Source: Oscillospiraceae bacterium | Lineage (GTDB): Bacteria; Bacillota; Clostridia; Oscillospirales; Oscillospiraceae | Assembly (NCBI GenBank): GCA_024691985.1 | Contig: JAILNC010000066.1 | Location: 1-37,746, forward strand | Reading direction: 5' to 3' | DNA length: 37,746 nt | Part shown: in pieces, positions 8,426 through 16,053 of the stretch | Numbering within the stretch: position 1 is the first letter of the stretch | How the letters are laid out: the number at the start of each line of letters is the position of its first letter | The notes under the pieces: generated by a model | Seen by the model: only the letters and a program-made list of their open reading frames with translations | Database searches by the model: none | What the model was told of the DNA's origin: nothing | Program-made: the position numbers and the translations under genes

Positions 8426-9781
8426 ATGAAAAGCATGACGATTTCCATGGCCGCTTCGGCCTGCGGCGGCCGTCTGGTCGGCTGCGGGAACCCGGACGCG
8501 CCGATCGGCCGCGCCGTGATCGACAGCCGGGCCGTGGAGCCGGGCGACCTTTTCGTAGCCTTCCGGGGCGAGCGTACCGACGGTCACCGCTTTATCGCCT
8601 CCGCGCTGGAGAAGGGCGCGGTCTGCGCGCTCTGCGCGTATCTGCCGGACGGTACGGAGGGACCGGCTATTGTGGTCGACGACGTCCAGCGCGCGCTGGA
8701 GCAGATCGCGGCCGCTTACAGACAGACGCTGCACATCCCCGTCGTGGGCATCACGGGCAGCGTCGGCAAGACGACTGCCAAGGAGATGATCGCGGCGGTG
8801 CTCTCGCAGCGCTGCCGCGTGCTGAAAACCGAGGGGAACCTGAACAATCAGATCGGCGTGCCGATGACCGTCTCGCGCATCGAGCGCGAGCACGAGGCCG
8901 CGGTCGTGGAGATGGGGATCTCCGGCTTCGGGGAGATGACGGCGCTCGCGCGCATCGCAAGGCCGACGGTCGCGGTGTTCACCGTGATCGGCCGGGCACA
9001 CCTGGAATTCCTGCACGATCTCGAGGGCGTGTTTCGCGCCAAGACCGAGATGCTCTCCGAGATGCCCGAGGACGGCGTCGTCATCGTCAACGGGGACGAC
9101 GCGTGGCTCAGGACCCTCTCCTGCCGTCAGCGCCTGCTCCGCTACGGCCTGGGCGAGAACTGCGAGGTCCGCGCCTGCGAGCCTGAGCTTCTGCCCGAGG
9201 GGAAGACCCGCTGCCGCATCCGCTTCGGTGAGCGCGAGCTTCTGGCCGAGGTCCCGGCCTTCGGCAGACAGATGATCTATGCCGCGCTGGAGGGGGCCGC
9301 GGTCGGCTTCGCGCTCGGTCTCGACGATGCCGAGATCGAGCGGGGCATCGCCGCCTATGAGACGGTGGGGCGCCGCGGGGCGATCCTGGACACGGGCTGT
9401 CTCACGCTCGTGGACGACTCCTACAACGCAAATCCCGAGTCCATGCGCTGCGCGATCGACTCGCTGACGCAGCTTCCGGGCCGACATGTGTGCGTGCTCG
9501 CGGACATGCTGGAGATGGGGCCGGAATCGGCGCAGATGCATGAGGATCTGGGCCGCTATGCGCAGGAGAAGGGCGTCGACCTGCTGCTTTGCTGCGGCAT
9601 GTTCGGCAGGGAGATCGCCCGCGGCGCGGGGGAGCGCGCGCACTGGTACCCCACGGTCGGGGAGCTGTGCGCGGCGCTGCCTCACACGCTGCACAGGGGG
9701 GACAGCGTGCTGGTCAAGGCCTCCCGGGGCATGCACCTCGAGGAGGCGGCGGAGGCCGTCAAGAGGGTGGAGCTGCCATGA
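8426..9781 (+). CDS. murF: UDP-N-acetylmuramoyl-tripeptide--D-alanyl-D-alanine ligase
   Basis: MurF adds the D-Ala-D-Ala dipeptide to UDP-MurNAc-tripeptide, the last cytoplasmic step of peptidoglycan precursor assembly. Visible signatures are the N-terminal substrate domain (VIDSRAVEPGDLFVAFRG), the ATP-binding loop GITGSVGKTTAKEM, TEGNLNNQIGVPMT, EMGISGFGEM, and the C-terminal DDSYNANPESM motif. The length of 451 residues is typical. GGGAG at 8413-8417 sets the ATG at 8426. It shares an ATGA overlap with the downstream HAD gene. It stands alone here rather than in a dcw cluster. Confidence 0.96.
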   Translation: MKSMTISMAASACGGRLVGCGNPDAPIGRAVIDSRAVEPGDLFVAFRGERTDGHRFIASALEKGAVCALCAYLPDGTEGPAIVVDDVQRALEQIAAAYRQTLHIPVVGITGSVGKTTAKEMIAAVLSQRCRVLKTEGNLNNQIGVPMTVSRIEREHEAAVVEMGISGFGEMTALARIARPTVAVFTVIGRAHLEFLHDLEGVFRAKTEMLSEMPEDGVVIVNGDDAWLRTLSCRQRLLRYGLGENCEVRACEPELLPEGKTRCRIRFGERELLAEVPAFGRQMIYAALEGAAVGFALGLDDAEIERGIAAYETVGRRGAILDTGCLTLVDDSYNANPESMRCAIDSLTQLPGRHVCVLADMLEMGPESAQMHEDLGRYAQEKGVDLLLCCGMFGREIARGAGERAHWYPTVGELCAALPHTLHRGDSVLVKASRGMHLEEAAEAVKRVELP

Positions 9782-10491
9782 GAGAGCGCGCGGGAAACGA
9801 CCGTCCGGTCATTCTGATCGACCTGGACAATACCATTCTGGATTTCAACGCCGCCGAGCGCTCGGCGCTCAGCCGCGCGCTGACAGAGCTGGGCGTGCCA
9901 TTCAGCGAGACGGTGCTGGAGCTCTACCACGTGCTCAACATCCGGCACTGGGAGATGCTGGAGGACGGCCTGCTCACGCGGGACGAGGTTCTTGTCAAGC
10001 GCTTTGAGGCGCTGTATCGCGAGCTGGGTATCGAGGCCGATGCTTTCCGGACGCAGCTGCTGTATGAGTCGAATCTGAGCGAGGGGCACTGGTTCGTGCC
10101 CGGCGCCGAGGCGCTTCTGGAGACGCTGTACGGGAAGTACCGCCTCTTCATCTGCTCCAACGGGGTCGGGAGCGTGCAGGACGGCAGGATCGCAAGCGCG
10201 GGGATCGCCCCGTATTTCGAGGATATTTTCATCTCCGAGCGCATCGGCGGCAACAAGCCGGAGCGCGCCTTCTTCGAGGCCTGCTTCGCGCGCATCCCCG
10301 GCTTTGACAGAGAGCGGGCGCTCATCCTCGGCGACAGCCTGACTTCCGATATCCGCGGCGGGGTGAACGCGGGGATCCGTACCTGCTGGTTCAACCCGCA
10401 GGGGCGGGCCAACAGCGGCCCGATCTTTCCAGACCGGGAGATCCGCAGCCTCGAAGAATTCCCGCCGCTGCTGGAGAGAATCTTCGGATAA
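9778..10491 (+). CDS. HAD family hydrolase, YjjG-like nucleotidase
   Basis: This 237-residue HAD phosphatase has motif I DLDNTILDF, a helical cap, motif II FICSNGV, a motif III lysine in the GGNKPERAFF region and motif IV ILGDSLTSDIRGG. The DxDNTxxDF motif and the overall arrangement match the YjjG subfamily of noncanonical pyrimidine nucleotidases, which clean mutagenic or modified nucleotides; the exact substrate is inferred. ATG at 9778 overlaps the murF stop as ATGA, and the motif I region follows directly. Frames extending further upstream lie inside murF and are shadow sequence. Confidence 0.87.
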   Translation: MRERAGNDRPVILIDLDNTILDFNAAERSALSRALTELGVPFSETVLELYHVLNIRHWEMLEDGLLTRDEVLVKRFEALYRELGIEADAFRTQLLYESNLSEGHWFVPGAEALLETLYGKYRLFICSNGVGSVQDGRIASAGIAPYFEDIFISERIGGNKPERAFFEACFARIPGFDRERALILGDSLTSDIRGGVNAGIRTCWFNPQGRANSGPIFPDREIRSLEEFPPLLERIFG

Positions 10492-10498
10492 AAAAGCA

Positions 10499-10527
10499 TT
10501 CACAATCAAAGAGAATGGGTGTATACT
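10499..10527 (+). promoter_or_regulatory. Strong sigma-A-type promoter of the glycosyltransferase operon
   Basis: TTCACA (10499-10504, five of six matches to consensus), an exact 17-nt spacer and TATACT (10522-10527) lie upstream of the gene at 10561. AGGAGG at 10548-10553 is its ribosome binding site. The promoter begins 8 nt after the HAD stop, marking a new transcription unit. Confidence 0.8.
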
Positions 10528-10560
10528 GGGTCCATATGAGAGCAGAGAGGAGGCGTCGGC

Positions 10561-12129
10561 ATGAAGCGGGAGAGCATGGACAGCTTTGCCCAGAACCTGG
10601 AAAAGGCTGCGGTGATCCTGATCCTGGTGCTGCTGGCGGTCTTCCTGCTGGGACTCGTGTACGCCGCCTACACGCAGACCTCCGATCTGAACACCAACGA
10701 CGTCTCCGGCGAGCATATCGACTTTAAGGATGACAACATCTTTCTCAACGGCATTCTGACGGCGATCGGGCTCTGTGCGCTGTATCTGTTCTACCGGCAC
10801 TGCGGGACCGTCCCCCTCCGGCGGATGGAGCGCGTCCTGCTGCTTTTCACCTTCGTCTTCGGCGCAGCTTTCATCGCCTCCACCAAGCTGGAGGCGCCGA
10901 TCTACAGCGATTCCTATCTGGTCACCTTCGCCGCGCAGCGTGCGGCGGCGGGCGATTATTCACAGCTGGCCGACGCCTATTTCCGCCGTTTCCCGTTCCA
11001 GCTCGGCTATGTGCTGTATTCGGAGCTTTTCTTCCACGCGGTCAGACTTGTCCTGCGCAGCGCGCCCGAGGGCTATCGCTGGCTGGCCCTGCAGGGGGTC
11101 AATCTGCTGTGGCTGCTGCTCGCATATCATGCGATCGTGGAGATCAGCGGCCTGCTTTTCCACCGGCCGCGTGTACAGAAGCTCACCATGCTGCTGCTTT
11201 TCGTCTGCCTGCAGCCTGTGCTGTCGGTCACCTTCCTCTACGGGAACACCCCGGCCTTCGCCTGCGGGACGGCCGCGCTGTGGATGTTCCTCCTCTTTCT
11301 GGAGCGCGGGAGGACCCGCTACGCCCTGCTCACGGCGCTGCTGCTGAGCCTCGCCGTGGCGCTGAAGCTCAATCTGCTCATCTTCTGTGTCGCCGTCGGC
11401 GGCGTCTGGGTGATCGAGCTTTTCAAAAAGCGCTCCCTGCGCTCGCTGCTCTGCCTGCTGCTTGCCGCCGCCTGTGTGCTGACGATCCCCAAGCTGCCGC
11501 AGCGCATCTATGAAAAGCGCACGGGCCTGGCCTTCGGAGAGGGCATCCCCATGATCGCTTGGATGGCCATGGGCTTCGATCAGGGCTACGCGGCGCCCGG
11601 CTGGTACCGCGAGTATCACACGGTCGCCGTCTACATCATGAGCGGGGAGGACGCAGCCGTCACGGAGGCGGAGGCGAAGGAGTATCTGACCGAACGCCTG
11701 CAGGAATTCCGGCGAAAACCCGCGGGCTGCGCGCGCTTTTTCTGGCAGAAGCTGTGCAGCCAGTGGAACGAGCCGAGCTATGAATCGCTGTGGGTCAACC
11801 AGGTCCAGCTCAGCTTCAGCGAGAAGGGGCGCTTCTACGACTTCCTCTGCGGGAGCGGCGCGCGGCGCACCGCGGCGTTCATGAATCAGGTGCAGCAGCT
11901 GATCCTGCTCGGCGCGCTTCTGGGCATGCCGGGCCTGTGGAGGAGAAAGCGCATCCGGCAGTGTCTCCTGCCGGTGATCGTACTCGGCGGGCTGTTGTAT
12001 CATCTGCTGTTCGAGGCGAAGAGTCAGTATGCGCTGCCGTACTTTGTCCTGCTGGTGCCGCTGGCGGCCTGGGGGCTCTCCCGCCTGTTCCACAGGATCG
12101 AGCACCGGCATGAGGGGAGTACGGGATGA
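10561..12129 (+). CDS. Polytopic membrane protein, GT-C-type glycosyltransferase-like
   Basis: The 522-residue protein has about 11-12 hydrophobic segments. A soluble stretch near residues 330-430 lies between the main membrane block and two or three C-terminal membrane helices. This topology, with an acidic loop (YSDSYLVTF, near residue 117) after the first helices, is that of GT-C enzymes (PMT/ArnT/GT39-like), which use polyprenyl-phosphate sugars to glycosylate surface polymers. I do not recognise a characterised relative, so substrate and activity are open. It begins the five-gene operon and overlaps the next gene by ATGA. GC content resembles that of the housekeeping genes. Confidence 0.75.
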   Translation: MKRESMDSFAQNLEKAAVILILVLLAVFLLGLVYAAYTQTSDLNTNDVSGEHIDFKDDNIFLNGILTAIGLCALYLFYRHCGTVPLRRMERVLLLFTFVFGAAFIASTKLEAPIYSDSYLVTFAAQRAAAGDYSQLADAYFRRFPFQLGYVLYSELFFHAVRLVLRSAPEGYRWLALQGVNLLWLLLAYHAIVEISGLLFHRPRVQKLTMLLLFVCLQPVLSVTFLYGNTPAFACGTAALWMFLLFLERGRTRYALLTALLLSLAVALKLNLLIFCVAVGGVWVIELFKKRSLRSLLCLLLAAACVLTIPKLPQRIYEKRTGLAFGEGIPMIAWMAMGFDQGYAAPGWYREYHTVAVYIMSGEDAAVTEAEAKEYLTERLQEFRRKPAGCARFFWQKLCSQWNEPSYESLWVNQVQLSFSEKGRFYDFLCGSGARRTAAFMNQVQQLILLGALLGMPGLWRRKRIRQCLLPVIVLGGLLYHLLFEAKSQYALPYFVLLVPLAAWGLSRLFHRIEHRHEGSTG

Positions 12130-13634
12130 CGAATCTGAATCTGCAAAGCCGCTTCCCGGACGTCTCCGGATGGCGGGAAGCGCTTGTGAAAAACAGGGCT
12201 CCCTTTCTCGCCGCCTTTTTCGCGGGGCTGGCGGCGCACGGCTACGCCTTTTCCAACAAGCTCATCAACCACGACGACATCGAATCCCTGTTCGGCAAGG
12301 GCGCGACGATCACCTCCGGCCGCTGGGGGCTGGAGCTGGTCAAGATCCTCTTTCCCGACTGGTCCATGCCCTGGATCTACGGCATATTGAGCCTGCTGCT
12401 GATCTCGGCGGCCGCCTGTCTGATGCTGCAGATCCTCGACATCCGCAGGCCGGGCCTTCGGCTGCTCACGGCGGCGCTGGTGACGACCTTCCCCTCGCTG
12501 ACGGGGAACTTCTGCTTCATGTTCACGAGCGCGCCCTATGCCTGGTCGTTTTTCCTGGCGGTGCTGGCCGTCCGGCTGCATTTGGACGGACGGCGCGTGC
12601 TCGCGCCGCTGGTGCTGGTGCTGGCGCTGGGGATCTATCAGGCCTACATTGCGGTCACGGCCAGTCTCTTTGTGCTGACGATGCTCGCGCAGGCGCTCGA
12701 CGGGGAAAAGCCGGTCCGCGAGATCGTGTTCGGCGGCCTGCGGGCGCTCGGCATGATGCTCTTTGCCGTTGCGCTCTATTACGGCGTGACGCTGCTCGTT
12801 CTGCACTTCACGGGCGAGAGCTTCAACACTTATGTGACGGACAATGTCAACGGCAGCGTGACGCTCCTGCGCCGTATCCGCATCGCGTACGACGCGTTCT
12901 TCTATGTGTTCTCGTTCAGGAATTTCTACCTGATCACGTCGGAGACGCTGCGATATATCCATATCGTGCTGGCGCTCCTGCTGCTCGCCTGCATGGCGGC
13001 GCTTGCCCTGCGCACGCGCAGCTGGCTGCATATTGCCCTGCTCGCGTTTTTGACGCTGCTGCTGCCGCTGGCGATCTGCTGCATGTTTCTGATCATGTCG
13101 CAGCAGTCCATCCACACCCTCGTGATGTACAGCTTTGTCGCCGTGTATCTGCTCACGGCGCTGGTGCTGGAGCGCGTGACGCCGCCGTCCAGCCCCGCGG
13201 TGCGGGCGCTGATGTCCTGCCTGCTCGCGCTGATCGCGGCGGGGAACATCTACTTCGCGAACATGACCTATCTCAAAATGCAGCTCCAGTATGAAAACGC
13301 CCATGCGTTCTATACGGTGCTTTTGACGCAGGTCATGCAGACGCCGGGCTTCAACGAAAACAGCCGCCTGGCCTTTCTCGGCGAGCAGAGCAATCTGCTG
13401 CACCGCTTTGACGAACTGGACACCGAGCTGCTGCAGGGCCCGAACCGGGATCTGGTGAACATCTATTCCCGCGAGAACTTCCTGCGCCTGTATCTGGGCT
13501 GCGATCTGCCCTTCGCCGACGAGGAGAGTCTGGATACACTGCGGGAGGATCCCCGCGTGCAGGCCATGCCGGAATACCCCTATGCGGGCTCGGTCGCGAA
13601 GATCGACGATTTCATTGTGGTCAAGCTCGGCTGA
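12126..13634 (+). CDS. GtrII-like glucosyltransferase-domain membrane protein
   Basis: This is a 502-residue polytopic protein. NHDDIESLF (H49, D50, D51), ITSGRW (about 62-67) and GIYQAYIAVTAS in a later helix match the pattern of the GtrII family (serotype-converting glucosyltransferases such as Shigella GtrII), which use undecaprenyl-phosphate-glucose. About ten membrane helices are followed by a C-terminal soluble domain of roughly 110 residues. Overlap with the preceding GT-C-like gene (ATGA) suggests that the two proteins act in one pathway. Family assignment is from motif memory, not a search. Confidence 0.75.
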   Translation: MTNLNLQSRFPDVSGWREALVKNRAPFLAAFFAGLAAHGYAFSNKLINHDDIESLFGKGATITSGRWGLELVKILFPDWSMPWIYGILSLLLISAAACLMLQILDIRRPGLRLLTAALVTTFPSLTGNFCFMFTSAPYAWSFFLAVLAVRLHLDGRRVLAPLVLVLALGIYQAYIAVTASLFVLTMLAQALDGEKPVREIVFGGLRALGMMLFAVALYYGVTLLVLHFTGESFNTYVTDNVNGSVTLLRRIRIAYDAFFYVFSFRNFYLITSETLRYIHIVLALLLLACMAALALRTRSWLHIALLAFLTLLLPLAICCMFLIMSQQSIHTLVMYSFVAVYLLTALVLERVTPPSSPAVRALMSCLLALIAAGNIYFANMTYLKMQLQYENAHAFYTVLLTQVMQTPGFNENSRLAFLGEQSNLLHRFDELDTELLQGPNRDLVNIYSRENFLRLYLGCDLPFADEESLDTLREDPRVQAMPEYPYAGSVAKIDDFIVVKLG

Positions 13635-13655
13635 GCGGACCGAAAGAGGACGCAA

Positions 13656-14255
13656 ATGAGAAAGAGAGCACTGCCTTGTCTGCTGTGCGCGCTGCTTTTG
13701 GGCCTGACGCTCTGCGCCTGCGGCCGCAGGGAGGAGACGACGGAGGTCCTGGTCACGGCGGCAGAACCTGCGCCGCGGGAGACGTACGCGGAGAGTCTGG
13801 CAGGGGACTGGTACGGCTGGTGGCACATCACGCACACGAGCGGCGACTGGGCGAAAATGTACGGCGATTTCTGGGACTGCTGCGCCGAGATCGATGAAGA
13901 CGGTCACCTGCTGCTCTGGGACGAGGTGCTGACGAAGGACAACTGCCTGGCGGAGACGACGCTGGTCCGCACGGACGGCGGACTGCGCTGCGTCGGCGGG
14001 AGCATGCTGGACGCCCCGCGCGAGCCGGAGAGCTGGGAGCTTGCGGTCACACAGGACGGGGACGGAACGCTGCTCACGATCAGCGGGCATTACGATGCGG
14101 TCGAGAAGGAGGGCGGCTTCTCCTACGAGATATTCCTGCGCCCCTGGGGGAGCCTCTGGCCGGGCAAGGAAAGCGAGATCCCCTATTATTACGAGGACTG
14201 GTACCTGCCGCTGATCCGCGCGGGCAGCGCCATGCCCGATACGATCGGACCCTGA
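13656..14255 (+). CDS. Predicted lipoprotein with WYGWW motif
   Basis: The 199-residue protein has a lipoprotein signal peptide: MRKR, a Leu-rich core and a Cys-containing lipobox (LCAC, lipidation most likely at C22). The mature part contains GDWYGWWHITHTSGDW, DCCAEIDEDG and PYYYEDWYLPLIRAG, aromatic-rich segments that I recall from uncharacterised clostridial lipoproteins. No enzyme motif is visible. It starts 21 nt after the GtrII-like gene and ends 14 nt before the PLP-fold gene, so it is a co-transcribed partner on the outer face of the membrane. Confidence 0.75.
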   Translation: MRKRALPCLLCALLLGLTLCACGRREETTEVLVTAAEPAPRETYAESLAGDWYGWWHITHTSGDWAKMYGDFWDCCAEIDEDGHLLLWDEVLTKDNCLAETTLVRTDGGLRCVGGSMLDAPREPESWELAVTQDGDGTLLTISGHYDAVEKEGGFSYEIFLRPWGSLWPGKESEIPYYYEDWYLPLIRAGSAMPDTIGP

Positions 14256-14269
14256 GAAGGGAGCATCCT

Positions 14270-15328
14270 ATGGAATACGGAAGCGAATTTGACGCGCGCG
14301 CAAACGATGCGTTTGTGCGCGCTTTCCCCGGCTTTGTTGAGGACGACTGGCTGCTTTTCCGCAGCGGCCGCGACGCGATGAAGGCGCTGGCCCGCGCCGT
14401 CAGACCGCGGCCCGTGCTGCTGCCCGCGCTCTGCTGCGACTCGATGATCGTCCCCTTCGCGCTGTGCGGCTGCAGGACCGTCTTCTACCGCATGCAGCCG
14501 GATCTGCGCGCGGACGAGGCGGACGTGCTGCGCCTTGCCGAACCCGGCGCGCTGCTGGTCTACTCGCCGTACTTCGGCGTGCAGCCCTTTTCGGAGGGCT
14601 TTCTGCAGCGGCTGCGGGAGCGGGGCGTCCTGCTCGCGGAGGACCGCACGCAGGATATCGTGATCCGCCGTGAGCCCGGCGGCTTTGAACCTGACGCCGT
14701 CTTTGCCAGCCTGCGCAAGTGGGCGGCCTTGCCCGAGGGCGGGATGCTCCGCACCGCCCTGTCGGTCGAGCCCGACCCCGCCGACAGCCGCTTCGGCGAC
14801 ATGCGGCAGGCGGCGATGGAGGAGAAGACCCGCTATCTGCAGGACGGAGATCCCGCGCGCAAGCGAGACTTCCTGCGCAGGCTGCACGAGGCGGAGGCGC
14901 TGCTGGATATATCTCCCGCCGCCCCGGCCATGAGCGCCGCGTACCGGGAGCAGCTGCTGCAGCTGGATCTGTATGAGGTCGGCAGGGTCCGCCTGCGCAA
15001 TCTGCGGCGCCTTGCCGAACGGCTGGAACCGCTGCGGCAGGCGGGCAGGCTCCGCTTTCTGAGCGCGTCGCCGGAGAGGAGCGGCCTGTATCTTCCGATC
15101 CTTCTCGAGGACCGGGAGCCGGTGAAACTGGCGCTCTGGGCGCAGGGCGCGTACCACCCCGTGATCTGGCCCGAGCCGGAGCAGGCGGTCGGCGTCTGCC
15201 CGGTCAGCCCTTACGTCGTGAACCACATGCTCGCTCTGATCTGCGACCAGCGATGCAGCCTTGAGGACATGGACCGCATCGCGGATCAGCTCATCGACAT
15301 CCTTTCCCTACAGGAGAAACAGCCATGA
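14270..15328 (+). CDS. DegT/DnrJ-like PLP-fold (aminotransferase-like) protein
   Basis: The 352 residues read as a fold-type-I PLP protein: FRSGRDAMKALAR near residue 30, PALCCDSMIVPFALCG, LLVYSPYFGVQPF, a candidate pyridine-nitrogen aspartate in LLAEDRTQDI (D125) and a candidate Schiff-base lysine K150 in ASLRKWAALPEGG. The pattern resembles DegT/DnrJ/EryC1/StrS sugar aminotransferases but is divergent, so the reaction (amino-sugar formation, or a non-catalytic role) is open. GAAGGGAG precedes the ATG. A strong hairpin sits in codons 9-18. It overlaps the next gene by ATGA. Confidence 0.65.
   Translation: MEYGSEFDARANDAFVRAFPGFVEDDWLLFRSGRDAMKALARAVRPRPVLLPALCCDSMIVPFALCGCRTVFYRMQPDLRADEADVLRLAEPGALLVYSPYFGVQPFSEGFLQRLRERGVLLAEDRTQDIVIRREPGGFEPDAVFASLRKWAALPEGGMLRTALSVEPDPADSRFGDMRQAAMEEKTRYLQDGDPARKRDFLRRLHEAEALLDISPAAPAMSAAYREQLLQLDLYEVGRVRLRNLRRLAERLEPLRQAGRLRFLSASPERSGLYLPILLEDREPVKLALWAQGAYHPVIWPEPEQAVGVCPVSPYVVNHMLALICDQRCSLEDMDRIADQLIDILSLQEKQP
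14294..14322 (+). other. Near-perfect hairpin inside the 5' coding region
   Basis: A 13-bp arm GCGCGCGCAAACG (14294-14306) pairs with CGTTTGTGCGCGC (14310-14322) with one G-U pair and a 3-nt loop. It lies 24 nt after the start codon of the PLP-fold gene. Such a stable structure near a start codon could slow or gate translation; that role is inference. Confidence 0.75.
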
Positions 15329-15888
15329 ACGTCGACCCTGTCCTGCACCGCGGACGGCCCGCGGACGAGCGCATCGAAACGGAGGAGCGCTGCTATGCCT
15401 TCCTCGACGGCCTCGGCCTTTCCTATGAGCGCGCCGACCACGCGCATGCCGACACCATCGAGGCCTGCCACGCGGTGGAGCGCGTGCTCGGCTGTGAGAT
15501 CTGCAAGAACCTGCTCTTGACCAACCGGCAGATGACGGAGCTGTATCTGCTGCTGATGCCGGGGGAGAAGCCCTTCAAAACCCGCCTCCTGTCCAGACAG
15601 ATCGGCACGGCGCGCCTGTCCTTCGCGACGCCGGAGCAGATGCGTGCCTCGCTTGGCGTCACGCCCGGCTCGGTCAGCGTCCTGGGGCTGATGAACGACA
15701 CGGGGAAGCGCGTACACCTTCTGATCGACCGCGATCTGCTTACCGGGGAGTATGTCGGGGTGCATCCCTGCATCAACACTTCCACGCTCAGGCTCTCCAC
15801 CGCCGATCTGCTGGGCAGGGTTCTGCCCGCCCTCGGCATCACGCCGCGCTTTGTCGAGCTCCCCTGGGATCCAGACACGGAAACATAA
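15325..15888 (+). CDS. ProX/YbaK-type aminoacyl-tRNA deacylase
   Basis: This 187-residue single-domain protein resembles the YbaK/ProX (PrdX) editing family, which hydrolyses mischarged tRNA such as Ala-tRNA(Pro). Family features are CKNLLLTNRQ with the key lysine (K61), the LYLLLMPGEKPFKTRLL strand-loop, RLSFATPEQM, TPGSVSVLGLMND and a C-terminal CINTSTLRLST segment. Its start overlaps the PLP-fold gene stop as ATGA. The stop TAA at 15886-15888 lies inside the first unit of the 14-nt tandem repeat, so the repeat abuts or has entered the 3' end of the gene. Confidence 0.85.
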   Translation: MNVDPVLHRGRPADERIETEERCYAFLDGLGLSYERADHAHADTIEACHAVERVLGCEICKNLLLTNRQMTELYLLLMPGEKPFKTRLLSRQIGTARLSFATPEQMRASLGVTPGSVSVLGLMNDTGKRVHLLIDRDLLTGEYVGVHPCINTSTLRLSTADLLGRVLPALGITPRFVELPWDPDTET

Positions 15889-16004
15889 TATTATTTACGT
15901 AATATAATATACATAAGTTAATTAACATATATCAGTAAACGGAATATAATTAACATAGTATTATTAACGTAAGAATATAAACATAATATAGTTTACATAA
16001 CGAA
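15879..16004 (+). repeat. Nine-copy 14-nt phased AT-rich tandem repeat (locus 1)
   Basis: Nine consecutive degenerate 14-nt units, consensus ATTAACATAATATA, run from the end of the deacylase gene to the terminator stem. The conserved core C of AC(A/G)TA falls at 15884, 15898, 15912, 15926, 15940, 15954, 15968, 15982 and 15996, a spacing of exactly 14 in every case. Unit 5 has a variant core (ACGGA). The last unit, GTTTACATAACGAA, differs from the others and is shared with locus 2. The composition is extremely AT-rich within a GC-rich chromosome. There are no spacers, so it is not a CRISPR. Confidence 0.9.
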
Positions 16005-16039
16005 AGGACTCCCGGGACGAACAGTCCCGGGAGTCCTTT
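16003..16039. terminator. Bidirectional terminator hairpin
   Basis: A perfect 16-bp stem (AAAGGACTCCCGGGAC with its complement, 16003-16018 and 16024-16039) encloses a 5-nt loop. A/T triplets at the base give short U-tracts in both directions. It separates the plus-strand deacylase from the convergent AEC transporter. Confidence 0.85.
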
Positions 16040-16053
16040 GACAATCGGCGCTT

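Noticed and set aside
9589-9777. Longer N terminus for the HAD phosphatase
   Set aside because: That part lies within murF and is Gly/Arg-rich shadow sequence; the ATGA overlap at 9778 gives the proper start just before the first HAD motif.
15879-16004. CRISPR array or replication-origin iterons
   Set aside because: Units are contiguous 14-mers without unique spacers, and no DnaA-box-like TTATNCACA or neighbouring cas, dnaA or rep gene is present.
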